Source: Micromonospora sp. WMMD1120 (GTDB taxonomy: Bacteria; Actinomycetota; Actinomycetes; Mycobacteriales; Micromonosporaceae). Taken from it: a stretch of DNA of 64,000 nt. The translations under genes and the position numbers were made by a program. The notes below the pieces were generated by a model. The model made no database searches and had not been told where the DNA came from. It saw only the letters and a program-made list of their open reading frames with translations. Positions 8,830 to 18,066 of this stretch are shown here, piece after piece. Position 1 is the stretch's first letter; the number at the start of each line of letters is the position of its first letter. The stretch lies in NCBI RefSeq assembly GCF_029626235.1, contig NZ_JARUBO010000005.1:5862001-5926000 (forward strand), given 5' to 3'.

Positions 8830-9665
8830 GCAGCCAGGGTCCGGTTGAAGAACGCCAGAGTGTCGCGGATCAGCGGCTCCAACGGCACTCCGCCGAAGCA
8901 GTGGTCGGCCCCCCGCACCACCGACAACTCGACATCGACTCCCGCCCCGGTCAGCGCCGCGGCGAACTCCTCGCTCTGCCCCACCGGCACGACAAGGTCC
9001 TCATCGCCGTGGATCAGCAGCATGGGTGGGGCCTGGGCGGTGACGTAGGTGATCGGACTGGCCGCCCGACCCAGCCCCGGGTTCTCGGTCAGCGGAGCAC
9101 CGATCAGCAGGGACTCCGGCGAGTCCGCCGCGTCGTGGTCGATCGTCCCGGCCGGATGGGCCTGCGACTGCATGGTCAGCAGGTTCGACGGCGCGTACCA
9201 GCAGACGGCCGCCTGGACAGCGCTGTCGTCCTGGTCGTTGCCCGTCAGCGCGACCAGGGCGGCCAGGTGACCGCCGGCCGACTCGCCCCACACCCCGATC
9301 CGCTCCCGGTCCACGCCGACCGTGTCACCCTGCCGACGCAACCAGCGCACCGCCGCCCTGACGTCGTCGAGCTGCGCGGGGAACGGCGCCTCGCCGCTGA
9401 GCCGGTACTGCGCGGAGGCGACCGCGAACCCGGCGCGGATCGCGGCGGTGAACGGGTCCGCCGCCATCAGCCAGTCCGGCGGCTGCTTGGGCGAGCCGTA
9501 CAGCCACGCGCCGCCGTGGATCCACACGAGGACCGGCACCGGTCGGGGTGCTGCCACCGGCACGACGAGGTCCAGTGTCAGGGGGCGGTAGCCGGGGACC
9601 TCGTGTACGACGATGTCGCGGTGTTCGATCCGGTCGTTCCGGTGGTGGTGCGCCGCATCGGTCAT
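8826..9665 (-). CDS. alpha/beta hydrolase, esterase/lipase of the HSL/BD-FAE type
   Basis: The 279-residue protein has the oxyanion-hole motif HGGAW, the nucleophile elbow GESAGG, an acid residue in HGDEDLVVP and the catalytic His in GADHCFGG, in the order expected of carboxylesterases of the hormone-sensitive-lipase clade. No signal peptide is seen, so it is cytosolic. It is a single gene that converges on and overlaps the GrpB gene by four bases. The natural ester is unknown. Confidence 0.85.
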   Translation of the reverse strand: MTDAAHHHRNDRIEHRDIVVHEVPGYRPLTLDLVVPVAAPRPVPVLVWIHGGAWLYGSPKQPPDWLMAADPFTAAIRAGFAVASAQYRLSGEAPFPAQLDDVRAAVRWLRRQGDTVGVDRERIGVWGESAGGHLAALVALTGNDQDDSAVQAAVCWYAPSNLLTMQSQAHPAGTIDHDAADSPESLLIGAPLTENPGLGRAASPITYVTAQAPPMLLIHGDEDLVVPVGQSEEFAAALTGAGVDVELSVVRGADHCFGGVPLEPLIRDTLAFFNRTLAA

Positions 9666-9782
9666 CGCGCCATCCTCACACCGACGGTTCCACGGTGCCG
9701 CACGCGGCGTGGTCGTCCCGCAGCCAGTCGGTGAAGGAGATTTCCGACGTCGCTGGGTCCCGGCGGCCTGGATGACCCGGGT

Positions 9783-10379
9783 TCACTGCTCACGTGTGGA
9801 CCCGACCGGTCGGGCGCGCACGTGCAGCCGCTCCCCCTGCGGCCCGAACAGGCTGAGTGCCTCGGCGGCGCCGGGGCCGGGGTTGAGGATGAGGTGCGGT
9901 ATCCGGGTGTCGAACTCGGCCACCTCGCCCGGGTGGAGCGTCAGGTCACGGTCACCGAGCAGCAGGCGCAGCCGGCCGGAGAGCACGTAGAGCCACTCGT
10001 ACCCCTCATGGGTCTGCGGGGTTCGCTCCCCGGCGGTCGGGTCCGGCGGAAAGATCTGCTTGAACGCCTGCAATCCACCCGGACGGCGGGTCAGCGGCAG
10101 GAACGTGATGCCGTGCCGGACGATCGGGGTGGGGCGGACCCGGGGGTCGCCGGTGGCCGGGGCGTCGACCAGCTCGTCGAGCGCCACCTGGTAGGCGCGG
10201 GCCAGCGGGAGCAGCAGCTCCAGCGTGGGTCGGCGACTGCCGGATTCGAGCCGGGACAGGGTGCTCACCGAGATGCCGGTCAGGTCGGCGAGCTGGGTCA
10301 GCGTGATCGCGCGTTGCTGCCGCAGGGCACGCAGTCGGGGGCCGACTGCCGCCAGCGCGGCGGCGTCCTCGTTTGCCAT
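9783..10379 (-). CDS. XRE-family regulator with C-terminal cupin domain
   Basis: The 198-residue product has an HTH at about residues 12-66 (LRALRQQRAITLTQLADLTG, SVSTLSRLESGSRRP) and a small cupin barrel at about 110-190 (HEGYEWLYVLSGRLRLLLGD, then LHPGEVAEFDTRIPH). This is the architecture of regulators that sense a small ligand or metal through the cupin. ATG at 10379 follows TATCCT by eight bases, so a leaderless transcript is plausible. It is divergent from the FAD oxidoreductase/methyltransferase gene 79 bases away and is the obvious candidate regulator of it. Confidence 0.85.
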   Translation of the reverse strand: MANEDAAALAAVGPRLRALRQQRAITLTQLADLTGISVSTLSRLESGSRRPTLELLLPLARAYQVALDELVDAPATGDPRVRPTPIVRHGITFLPLTRRPGGLQAFKQIFPPDPTAGERTPQTHEGYEWLYVLSGRLRLLLGDRDLTLHPGEVAEFDTRIPHLILNPGPGAAEALSLFGPQGERLHVRARPVGSTREQ

Positions 10380-10458
10380 AACAGCAAGGATAGTTGCCAC
10401 CCCGCCGAGGGTGACGGATGGTGGGCCCAGTTCCAACGAGCACGAGGGAGACACGACG

Positions 10459-12033
10459 GTGGACGAGACATACGACGTGGTGGTGGTGGGCGGCGGCGCC
10501 GCGGGGCTCAGCGGCGCGCTTGCGCTGTCCCGGGCCCGCCGGTCGGTGCTGGTGGTCGACTCCGGCGAGCCGCGCAACGCGCCGGCCGACCGGGTGCACA
10601 ACTATCTGGGCCGGGAGGGGACCCCGCCGGGTGACCTGCTCGCCGCCGGACGTGCCGAGGTGGCGCAGTACGGCGGGCAGTTGCACACCGGGCGGGTGAA
10701 CCTCGCGGCCCGGGAGGACGAGGGTTTCCGGCTCACCCTCGACGGCGGCGAGTCGGTGCGGGCCCGGCGCCTGTTGGTGACCACCGGGCTGACCGACGAG
10801 CTGCCCGACGTTCCCGGGCTGGCCCAGCGGTGGGGCCGCGACGTGCTGCACTGCCCGTACTGCCACGGCTGGGAGGTCCGGGACCGGCGCATCGGCGTCC
10901 TGGCGACCGGGCCGCTGGCCGTACACCAGGCGGAGATGTGGCGGCAGTGGAGCCCGAACGTGCTGCTCCTGCTGCACGACGCCCCCGCGCCGGACGAGGA
11001 GGCCGCCGAGCGGCTCGCCGCCCGGGGCATCGCCGTGGTGCCCGGTCCGGTCGCCGCCGTCGAGGTCACCGACGACGCCCTGACCGGGGTACGGCTCGCC
11101 GACGGCCGGGTGGTGGCGCTGGACGCGGTGGTCGTGGCGACGCGCCTGACCGCCCGCGCCGACCTGCTCGTCGGGTTGGGTCTGGCCCCGGAGGAGGTGA
11201 CCATGGGCGAGCACGTGATCGGCGCGCAGATCCCCGCCGACGCGACCGGCGCGACGGCGGTGCCGGGCGTCTGGGTGGCGGGCAACGTGGCCGATCTCCG
11301 CGGGCAGGTGATCACGTCGGCCGCGGCCGGCCTGAACGCCGCAGCGGCGATCAACGGCGACCTCATCGCGGAGGACACCCGTGTCGCCGTGCGGGCGTAC
11401 CGGCAGACGATCGCCACGATGTTCGAGGAGCCGGCGTGGGAGGAGCGCTACCGGTCCCGGCAGTCGGTGTGGAGCGGCCGGCCGAACCCGCAACTGGTCG
11501 CCGAGGTCGCGGACCTGACCCCGGGGCGCGCGCTGGACGTGGGCAGCGGCGAGGGCGGCGACGCGGTGTGGCTGGCCACCCGCGGCTGGCGGGTGACCGC
11601 GGTGGACATCTCCGCCACCGCGCTGGAGCGGGCCGCCGCGCACGCCGACGATGCCGGTGTCCGCGACCGCATCGAGTTCACGCACGCCGACCTGCGCGAC
11701 AAGCCGCCCGCCGAGGAGGCGTACGACCTGGTGTCCGCGCAGTTCATGCACCTGCCGCCGGCGCCGCGGCGGGAGTTGTTCGCCCGGCTGGCGGCGGCGG
11801 TGGCACCGGGTGGCGTCCTGCTGATCGTCGGGCACCACCCGTCGGACCTGTGGACCTCGGCGCGCCGGATGCACCTACCGACCATGATGTACACCGCCGA
11901 TGAGGTGGCCGCCGACCTGGACCCGACCCGCTGGGAGGTGCTGGCCGCCGAGGCCCGCCCGCGCACCGCCACCGACCCCGACGGCGGGGACATCACCATC
12001 CACGACGCGGTCCTGCTGGCGCGCCGCCGCTAG
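10459..12033 (+). CDS. bifunctional thioredoxin-reductase-like FAD oxidoreductase / class I SAM methyltransferase
   Basis: The 524-residue product is a fusion. Residues 1-300 are a thioredoxin-reductase-fold flavoprotein: FAD motif VVVVGGGAAGLSGALALSRA, the redox-active CPYCHGWE (CxxC), and a C-terminal GVWVAGNVAD FAD-binding motif. From about residue 325 a class I methyltransferase follows (LDVGSGEGGDAVWLATRGW, then DLRD and LLIVGHHP). The GTG start at 10459 has GAGGGAG eight bases upstream. Such fusions are known in actinobacteria; the substrate is unknown, but pairing of a disulfide-type oxidoreductase with a methyltransferase suggests handling of a thiol or electrophile. It is divergent from the cupin regulator. 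Confidence 0.85.
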   Translation: MDETYDVVVVGGGAAGLSGALALSRARRSVLVVDSGEPRNAPADRVHNYLGREGTPPGDLLAAGRAEVAQYGGQLHTGRVNLAAREDEGFRLTLDGGESVRARRLLVTTGLTDELPDVPGLAQRWGRDVLHCPYCHGWEVRDRRIGVLATGPLAVHQAEMWRQWSPNVLLLLHDAPAPDEEAAERLAARGIAVVPGPVAAVEVTDDALTGVRLADGRVVALDAVVVATRLTARADLLVGLGLAPEEVTMGEHVIGAQIPADATGATAVPGVWVAGNVADLRGQVITSAAAGLNAAAAINGDLIAEDTRVAVRAYRQTIATMFEEPAWEERYRSRQSVWSGRPNPQLVAEVADLTPGRALDVGSGEGGDAVWLATRGWRVTAVDISATALERAAAHADDAGVRDRIEFTHADLRDKPPAEEAYDLVSAQFMHLPPAPRRELFARLAAAVAPGGVLLIVGHHPSDLWTSARRMHLPTMMYTADEVAADLDPTRWEVLAAEARPRTATDPDGGDITIHDAVLLARRR

Positions 12034-12162
12034 GCGGTGGTGGGCGGTGGCCGGGGCAGGACTTCTCGTGCGGTCGGCGCGGCGGTAGCGTTGCGCGACA
12101 CTGACGACCCGCGGGGCAGGCGACCGCCCACCCTGACGCCCCGATCGTACGGAGGATGGTGC

Positions 12163-13836
12163 ATGTCCATCGGCGCTGAGCCGCACGCAGCACGCGACGA
12201 TGCGGCCTCGCGGCCGAGCTTCGAGCTCGCCCTGCGCGGTTACGACAAACGCCAGGTGGACCGGCACCTGGAACAGCTCGACGGTCAGATCGCCATGCTC
12301 AGCGGGGAGCACGGGCGCTCCGCCGCCCGTGTCCGTGAGCTGACCGCCGAGGTCCAACGCCTGCGCGCCGAGCTGGCCGAACTGAAGGAGCAACCGGTGC
12401 AGGTCGACCGCGCGTCGTTCCACGATCTGGGTCCGATGGTCGGCGAGATCATGGCGCTGGCCGAGAAGCAGGCCGGGATCATCACCGAGTCGGCCACCGA
12501 CCGGGCGAACGAGCTGCGCAGCGAGGCGGAGCGGATTCTCGCCGACACCCGGGAGCGGGCCGCCCAGGCACGTCAGGACCTGGCCGAGGAGCTGGCCGCC
12601 CGGCGCGCCGAGCAGGACCAGGCGTACGAGGAGCGCCGTACCCTGGCCGAGGCCGAGTTGACGGCGATCCGGGAGCACGCCGAGCAGTTGCGCGCCGACG
12701 GTGAGGCCGCGCACGAGCGCGCCCAGCACGAGGCGAAGCGGATCACCGAGCAGAGCGCGCAGCAGCTCAACCAGACCCGGGTCGCCGCCGACGCGCTGAT
12801 GAAGTCGGCGCGTACGCAGATCCAGCAGGAACTCCAGTCGGCCCGCGCCAAGAACCAGCAGGAAATGATCCAGTGGCAGGCCACTGTGGAGCGCGAGGTC
12901 AACGAGCGGCGTACCGCCGCCGAGCAGGACATCGCCGAGCAGCAGGCCGCCGCCGAGCAGGAGTTGGCCGAGCAGCGCGCCGACACCGAGCAGCAGATCG
13001 CCGCGCTGCTGGCCGAGGCGCAGCAGCACGTCACCGAGCTGCGCAACCGCGCGGACGAGCAGGCCGCCAGCCACCAGCAGCAGCTCGCCGCCCTGCAACA
13101 GGAGCTGGCGGAGCGCCGGCAGGAGTCCGCCGAGCTGAACGCGGAGCTGGACACCGCCCGCCAGCAGCTCGACGCGATCCGCCAGGAGGGCACGACGCTG
13201 GAGAACGAGCTGTCCCGGATGCAGCAGCGGCTCACCGAGGTCCGCCGGGACCTCACCGCCGAGAGCGCCCGGCTGGACGAGGCACGCCGGGCCGGGGACT
13301 CCGCCGAGCGGCACGCCAAGGAGGTCCGCGCCCGCGTGCAGCGGGAGGCCAAGCGGGTGGCCGACCTGGCCGCCGCCGCGGTGATGGCGGCGGCAGCCGG
13401 CGGTACGGAGACCGCCGAGTACCCGATGGTGGGCGCCCGGTCCCACACCGAGCGGCCCGCCCCCGAGCGGGCGGGTGTCGAGCGGCTCACCGTCGACCGC
13501 ACCGGGGTCGACCGTTCGCCCGCGGAGCAGCCCATCATGGACGACACGGGCGCCGACCCGGCCCCGGCCGACCGCGGCCCCGCCGAGTTCGCCGACCAGC
13601 CGCCGTCCTACGCCCCCGACCAGCTCGCGGCCACCCCCGAGCCCACCGAGCGGACCAGCGGCGAGCCCGCCGATGCGGCGACACCGACGGACGAGCCGGC
13701 CGCCGACCGTCCGGCCGCCCAGGAGGTACGCCCCGAGCCGACCTTCCCCCGGCACATCGGCACGGACGCGCCGACGCCCGTGCCGTTCCTGGCCTTCGGG
13801 CAGCCGGTCAGCGAGAACGGCGCCGCCCGCCACTGA
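12163..13836 (+). CDS. long coiled-coil cytoskeletal protein, DivIVA-N / Scy-FilP type
   Basis: The 557-residue protein starts with a DivIVA-like N-terminal motif (FELALRGYDKRQVDRHLEQL) and continues with an almost uninterrupted coiled coil from about residue 35 to 400, rich in E/A/Q/R with short AEQ repeats, then a disordered acidic Pro-rich tail. In streptomycetes such proteins (often mislabelled cellulose-binding) assemble filaments at the hyphal tip with DivIVA. GGAGG at 12151-12155 sets the ATG at 12163. The gene is monocistronic, followed by a perfect 12-bp hairpin. Confidence 0.8.
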   Translation: MSIGAEPHAARDDAASRPSFELALRGYDKRQVDRHLEQLDGQIAMLSGEHGRSAARVRELTAEVQRLRAELAELKEQPVQVDRASFHDLGPMVGEIMALAEKQAGIITESATDRANELRSEAERILADTRERAAQARQDLAEELAARRAEQDQAYEERRTLAEAELTAIREHAEQLRADGEAAHERAQHEAKRITEQSAQQLNQTRVAADALMKSARTQIQQELQSARAKNQQEMIQWQATVEREVNERRTAAEQDIAEQQAAAEQELAEQRADTEQQIAALLAEAQQHVTELRNRADEQAASHQQQLAALQQELAERRQESAELNAELDTARQQLDAIRQEGTTLENELSRMQQRLTEVRRDLTAESARLDEARRAGDSAERHAKEVRARVQREAKRVADLAAAAVMAAAAGGTETAEYPMVGARSHTERPAPERAGVERLTVDRTGVDRSPAEQPIMDDTGADPAPADRGPAEFADQPPSYAPDQLAATPEPTERTSGEPADAATPTDEPAADRPAAQEVRPEPTFPRHIGTDAPTPVPFLAFGQPVSENGAARH

Positions 13837-13844
13837 CGTCGGCC

Positions 13845-13877
13845 CGCGCCGCCCCGGTGTCCGGTCGGGGCGGCGCG
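13845..13877 (+). terminator. perfect 12-bp GC hairpin after the coiled-coil gene
   Basis: CGCGCCGCCCCG at 13845-13856 pairs perfectly with CGGGGCGGCGCG at 13866-13877 around a nine-base loop. It starts nine bases after the TGA stop. No T-run follows, as is usual for high-GC terminators. Confidence 0.7.
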
Positions 13878-13906
13878 CGGCACGGTGGCGCGGCCGGGCG
13901 CGTGAT

Positions 13907-13981
13907 GATCCACTCGGCTTCCTGGAAGGCGGGGCATCCGGCACCGGCGGATGGCACGGTTTCCAGGAACACGAGTGGATC
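13907..13981. repeat. 75-bp imperfect palindrome, copy A of a dispersed family
   Basis: The element runs from GATCCACTCG to CGAGTGGATC, with inner arms TTCCTGGAA and TTCCAGGAA and a central GGGGCATCC. It is the same length as, and about 72% identical to, the reverse complement of the element at 41525-41599. It sits between two plus-strand genes, after the hairpin at 13845, and is non-coding. Confidence 0.8.
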
Positions 13982-14127
13982 GAGGCCGCGCTGGTCGTAA
14001 TGTGCGCCGAACCGGACCACCACCTGCGGTGGAGCTGGCAGGCTGGGCTGGCCGCCCCGCGCCAGCGACGGCGACCCCGCCCCGGCCGCGCACCGGCGGC
14101 GGGCACCCGCACCGAGAGGAGCGCCCG

Positions 14128-15522
14128 GTGACCGACCGGCCGGAGGAGTTCGACCTGCTGGTCGTGGGCGGCGGCAAGGCCGGCAAGACGCTCGGCATGG
14201 ACGTCGCCCGGTCCGGGCGACGGGTGGCCATGGTCGAACGCGGCATGATCGGCGGTAGCTGCATCAACGTCGCGTGTATCCCGACGAAGGCACTGGTGAC
14301 CAGCGCCCGGGCGGCCCGCCAGCTGCGCGACGCCTCGACGCTCGGGGTGGTGGTGCGGGACGCCCGCGTCGACGTGGACCTGTTGCGCGCGCACAAGCAG
14401 GACGTGGTCGAGGGGATGGTGGCCGCCAACCGGCAGCAGTTCCTCGACTCCGGTCTGCACCTGGTGATCGGCGAGGCCCGGTTCGTGGGTCCCCGCACCG
14501 TACGGGTGACGCTCGCCAACGGCGGTGAGCGGCTGCTGCGCGGCACCGACGTGGTGATCAACACCGGCACCCGCCCACGGTTGCCGTCGGTGCCCGGGAT
14601 GACCGAGGCCGGGGTGCTCACCAGCGACACGCTCCTGCGGCTGGACCGGCTGCCCGGTCGGCTGGTGGTGCTGGGCGGCGGCACGGTCGGGGTGGAGTTC
14701 GCGCAGATGTTCGCGTTCTTCGGCAGCGCGGTGACCCTTGTCGAGGGCGGCCCGCGACTGCTCACCCGGGAGGACCCCGACATCAGCGACGCGGTGCTGC
14801 GGGTCTTCCTCGACGACGGCATCGACGTCCGGGTGGGCGTCTCGGTCGCGCGCGTCGACCGCGACGCCGACGGAACGGTCCGGGTCACGCTCGACGACGG
14901 CAGCCTGGTGACCGGTGACGACGTGCTGGTGGCGGCCGGCCGGGACCCGGTCACCGACGGGCTGGACCTGGACGCGGCCGGCGTACGGCTGGACGACAGG
15001 GGGTTCGTGCGGGTCGACGAGCACCTGCGCACCACCGCCGAGCGGACCTGGGCGGCCGGAGACGTCGCCGGCAGCCCGCAGTTCACGCACGTCTCGCTGG
15101 ACGACTACCGGATCATCCGGGCGAACCTCGCGGGAGGACAGCGCAGCACCGCCGACCGGCTGATCCCGTACACCGTCTTCACCACCCCGGAGCTGGCCCG
15201 GGTCGGTCTCACCGAGACCGAGGCGCGCCGGGCCGGGTACGACGTCCAGGTCGCCCACCTGCCGGTGGCCGCGATCCCCCGGGCGCGCACCCTGCGGCAG
15301 ACCACCGGCAGGTGGAAGGCGGTCGTGGACGCCGGCACCGACCGCATCCTCGGCGCGGCGCTGCTCGGCCCGGAGGCCGGTGAGGTGATCACCTCGGTGC
15401 AGATGGCGATGCTCGCCGGCATGCCGTGGACCGCGCTGCGCGACGCGGTCATCACCCACCCGACCATGACCGAGGGCCTCAACCTGCTGTTCGCCTCGCT
15501 GGAGTCCCGCCCGGTCCGCTGA
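14128..15522 (+). CDS. FAD-dependent pyridine nucleotide-disulfide oxidoreductase (lipoamide dehydrogenase / mercuric reductase-like)
   Basis: The 464-residue flavoprotein has the FAD fingerprint LLVVGGGKAGKTLGMDVA, the redox-active disulfide motif CINVACIPTK, an NAD(P) motif VVLGGGTVGVEFAQMF, the second FAD motif TWAAGDVAG and the C-terminal interface His-Glu pair in HPTMTEG. It lacks the N-terminal HMA domain and the C-terminal Cys pair of true mercuric reductases, so the reductase may act on a small disulfide or quinone. GTG at 14128 is set by AGAGGA seven bases upstream. It is probably transcribed alone. Confidence 0.85.
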   Translation: MTDRPEEFDLLVVGGGKAGKTLGMDVARSGRRVAMVERGMIGGSCINVACIPTKALVTSARAARQLRDASTLGVVVRDARVDVDLLRAHKQDVVEGMVAANRQQFLDSGLHLVIGEARFVGPRTVRVTLANGGERLLRGTDVVINTGTRPRLPSVPGMTEAGVLTSDTLLRLDRLPGRLVVLGGGTVGVEFAQMFAFFGSAVTLVEGGPRLLTREDPDISDAVLRVFLDDGIDVRVGVSVARVDRDADGTVRVTLDDGSLVTGDDVLVAAGRDPVTDGLDLDAAGVRLDDRGFVRVDEHLRTTAERTWAAGDVAGSPQFTHVSLDDYRIIRANLAGGQRSTADRLIPYTVFTTPELARVGLTETEARRAGYDVQVAHLPVAAIPRARTLRQTTGRWKAVVDAGTDRILGAALLGPEAGEVITSVQMAMLAGMPWTALRDAVITHPTMTEGLNLLFASLESRPVR

Positions 15523-15551
15523 CCGCCGCCGTCGGACTGCGGTTGTGCTCA

Positions 15552-15845
15552 TCAGCTTCGCGGGTGGGAGGGGTGCTTCCGCCGGGCCCAGGTCACAAAG
15601 CGGTCGAACAACTCGCGTGGGTTGATCTGGTGGAGATCCTGGCTTGCCTCATGGAACAGGGCGGCGAGATAGGTGGTCAGTCCGGACAGGTCACCCTCGA
15701 ACTCGGTCTTCAGCAGCAGTCTGGCGTCCGGGCAGGGCCACTGCTGGCCGTCAGCCCGGCAACACCAATTCGGGCGCAGTGGAGTGTGCGTCTCGCCGCT
15801 ACCTCCCCGGCCAGCCCGAGATGGTGTTGGCCGCGCCGCGCTCAT
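15552..15845 (-). CDS. small conserved protein of the type often labelled flavin reductase
   Basis: The 97-residue protein has a small Cys pair region (WCCRADGQQWPCPDARLLL) and a helical C-terminal half (YLAALFHEASQDLHQINPRE ... LFDRFVTWA). I recognise it as a family that often accompanies XRE regulators in streptomycetes and micromonosporas, but the flavin-reductase label in databases has no support in this sequence. Its ATG overlaps the stop of the upstream small gene (ATGA), so they are one operon divergent from the XRE regulator at 16275. Confidence 0.65.
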   Translation of the reverse strand: MSAARPTPSRAGRGGSGETHTPLRPNWCCRADGQQWPCPDARLLLKTEFEGDLSGLTTYLAALFHEASQDLHQINPRELFDRFVTWARRKHPSHPRS

Positions 15846-16129
15846 CTCTGACCAGCCAGGTTCAGGCGGATCGCCGAGTCGAGCACCTCGTGCTCGAAAC
15901 AGAACCCTGTTCCGCAGTCTGGGGGATCCTGCCCCCGGCACACATGCCCCCTGACCCACACCCGACCGCTGATCGTGCCTCGGGTGGTGGCCATGACGAT
16001 GACCACCTCATCCCGCCGAGCAGGCACCGTGGGCTCGCAGAACCACTCTCCGGCAAGGAGGAAGAGTTTTGTTCCGGCGGCAACTTCACAATCGGCATTC
16101 ACGGTCACCGGCTTCCCGACCCAACCCAT
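15842..16129 (-). CDS. small cysteine-containing hypothetical protein
   Basis: The 95-residue product begins MGWVGKPVTVNADCEVAAGT and is beta-rich, with four to five Cys (DCEV, FCEP, HVCRGQ, PDCGTGFC). It has no signal peptide or membrane segment. The start at 16129 is set by GGAAGG about nine bases upstream. It is translationally coupled (ATGA) to the next small gene and is divergent from the XRE regulator. I do not recognise the family; the even Cys content could suggest metal binding. Confidence 0.55.
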   Translation of the reverse strand: MGWVGKPVTVNADCEVAAGTKLFLLAGEWFCEPTVPARRDEVVIVMATTRGTISGRVWVRGHVCRGQDPPDCGTGFCFEHEVLDSAIRLNLAGQR

Positions 16130-16274
16130 GACTGCGCACCTTCCTGGCCGTGACCCGCCACGCAGGTCCGGGTCGGCGGCAGATCGATCGATATGGGTAG
16201 CGTGGCCGCTACCCTCGGGGTTGTGGCAGCCGTGAGCAGTGGGCCCACACAGCAACCCACAGGCCGGGGGCGCG

Positions 16275-17489
16275 ATGCGAGATCTCGGAGAAACACTCAG
16301 GCAGCACCGCAGGGCCGCCGGCCTGTCGCTACGGAGACTCGCCGAGTTGACGGCGTACGACTTCGGCTACCTCGGACAGATCGAACGCGGCGACCGCCCC
16401 GCCACCGCCGCGGTGGTGGTCGCCTACGACCGGGCGCTGTCCGCCGGCGGTGCACTGGAGACGGCATTCCAGACCAGGCATGAAGGCGACAGGGACGTGC
16501 GCAGACGGTCCGTGCTCCAGGCGATGGGTACGCTCGCCGCGGCGCCCACTACCGATCGGCTCGTGGATTGGGAGGCACTGCGGCACGGGCTCGGCACCGC
16601 CGTCGGTGTCGGCGTCGACGAGTGGGCCGAGATAGTTACGGACTACGGACGTGGCTACTACCGTCACCCGCGCGATCAACTCATGGCCCAACTCGGACGG
16701 GATCTGCGTCTGCTGCAGCTCCAGATCGCCACCGACGCCGACCGTCGTTCCCTGTTGCTTCGTGCCGCCGCCCGCCTGTCAGTGGTGGTAGCGCTGAGCC
16801 TGAACGCGTGCGGTCAGGTCGTGCTGGCCGGCAGGTGGCGGGCGAGCGCACGGCGGGCCGCCGACGAGTCCGGCGACGCGGAGACACGGGTGCTCACCGG
16901 CGCGTGGGACGTGGTCAACGGTTGCTACGACGGTCGATCACCGGCGGCGGTGATAGCGCGCGCTGACCAACTGTTGCCGCTGGCCAACGGCAAACCCTCG
17001 GCAGCGACGTGTGGGCTGCTGGCAGGCCGAGCGCAGGCACTGTCGCTCGCCGGCCGGCACACCGAGGCGGTGGCGTCGGTGCGCGCTTTGGCGGACAAGG
17101 TGGACGCTCTGTCCGCCTCGGTCACCGCTGATGTGGAGTCGCTGTGGGCCTGGCCAGAGCACCGGCTGCGGCATACGGAGTCATGGGTTTACGCGCACGC
17201 CGGGCAGCGGCGGGCCGCCGAGGCCGCACAGCAGCGCGCCCTCGAGCTGTACCCGCCATCGCAGCAGCGGTTACGCGCACAGGTGCGGCTACACCAGGCT
17301 GCGGCGTTGTGTCGTGATGGGCACATCCCCGAGGGATTGCACCTCGCTGCTGACCTGCTCGACCAGCTACCCGCCGACCAACATAACGAGCTCGTGCGGG
17401 CGGTCGCCCGGCAGGTCGTCGCCGCCGTACCTCCCATCGAGCGATACCGCGCGGTCTACGGTGAGCTGGTGGAACGTGTACGCGAATAG
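16275..17489 (+). CDS. XRE-family helix-turn-helix regulator with TPR-like C-terminal region
   Basis: The 404-residue product has an N-terminal HTH (LGETLRQHRRAAGLSLRRLA, then AYDFGYLGQIERGDRP) and a long helical region of TPR type. The stretch RRRSVLQAMGTLAAAP after the HTH is typical of these regulators. ATG at 16275 follows a G-rich site (GGGGG) by about four bases. It is divergent from the two small genes at 15552-16129, the usual partner arrangement, and is followed nine bases later by a GNAT gene, so the latter may be cotranscribed. Confidence 0.82.
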   Translation: MRDLGETLRQHRRAAGLSLRRLAELTAYDFGYLGQIERGDRPATAAVVVAYDRALSAGGALETAFQTRHEGDRDVRRRSVLQAMGTLAAAPTTDRLVDWEALRHGLGTAVGVGVDEWAEIVTDYGRGYYRHPRDQLMAQLGRDLRLLQLQIATDADRRSLLLRAAARLSVVVALSLNACGQVVLAGRWRASARRAADESGDAETRVLTGAWDVVNGCYDGRSPAAVIARADQLLPLANGKPSAATCGLLAGRAQALSLAGRHTEAVASVRALADKVDALSASVTADVESLWAWPEHRLRHTESWVYAHAGQRRAAEAAQQRALELYPPSQQRLRAQVRLHQAAALCRDGHIPEGLHLAADLLDQLPADQHNELVRAVARQVVAAVPPIERYRAVYGELVERVRE

Positions 17490-17498
17490 CATTCCGGT

Positions 17499-18035
17499 AT
17501 GGAGGTGTTCTACACCGTCAGCCACGGCCACGACGCGGCCAGCTTCTTCGATCCGTTGGTCGACCTCTACGCACGTGTCTACGTCGAACCGCCGTACGAG
17601 GAGCACAGCGACCAATTCTCACGCTTCCGGGACCGCCTGCCCGACGAGGCTGATCGACCCGGGTTCACCCTCGTCACCGCGACAGTGGACTCGACCCTGG
17701 CAGGTGCCGCTTACGGATGGACGATGCCGGCCGGTGACTGGTGGTCCCGGGCGGACGGCGACCCGCCGATCGAAATCCGTGCGGCGGTCAAGCTGGCCGT
17801 GATGGAGTGGATCGTCCATCCGCATCGGCGCGGCGCGGGAGTCGGCGCGGGACTGATGCGCCGGCTGCTCGCCGATCGATCGGAACGGTACGCCACGCTC
17901 GCCTCGGACCCCCGATCCTCCGCGCGGCAGGTGTATGCCCGGAACGGGTGGCGACAGGTCGGCACGTCAGTCCTCCCGTGGGGTCCGCCCATGGACCTCC
18001 TCGTCCTCGACCTCCGGCCGGAACGGGCCCGCTGA
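17499..18035 (+). CDS. GNAT-family N-acetyltransferase
   Basis: The 178-residue protein has the acetyl-CoA motif A, EWIVHPHRRGAGVGAGLMRR, with RRGAGVG as the pyrophosphate-binding loop, and the motif-B-like ASDPRSSARQVYARNGW. The acceptor is not predictable. It starts nine bases after the XRE regulator stop, so the two are probably one transcript, and it is convergent with the nucleotidyltransferase gene. Confidence 0.8.
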   Translation: MEVFYTVSHGHDAASFFDPLVDLYARVYVEPPYEEHSDQFSRFRDRLPDEADRPGFTLVTATVDSTLAGAAYGWTMPAGDWWSRADGDPPIEIRAAVKLAVMEWIVHPHRRGAGVGAGLMRRLLADRSERYATLASDPRSSARQVYARNGWRQVGTSVLPWGPPMDLLVLDLRPERAR

Positions 18036-18066
18036 TCACCGCCGCGACAAGCGTGGGCCTTTTCGG

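Noticed and set aside
9666..9782. Possible small gene between the esterase and the cupin regulator
   Set aside because: No start with ribosome-binding site and no compositional sign of coding; the 117 bases are likely promoter or terminator sequence.
11875..15552. Very long minus-strand open frame (about 1225 codons) opposite the coiled-coil and oxidoreductase genes
   Set aside because: Third-position GC makes the opposite strand open; the plus-strand genes have clear domains, ribosome-binding sites and terminators, and the minus frame matches no known domain.
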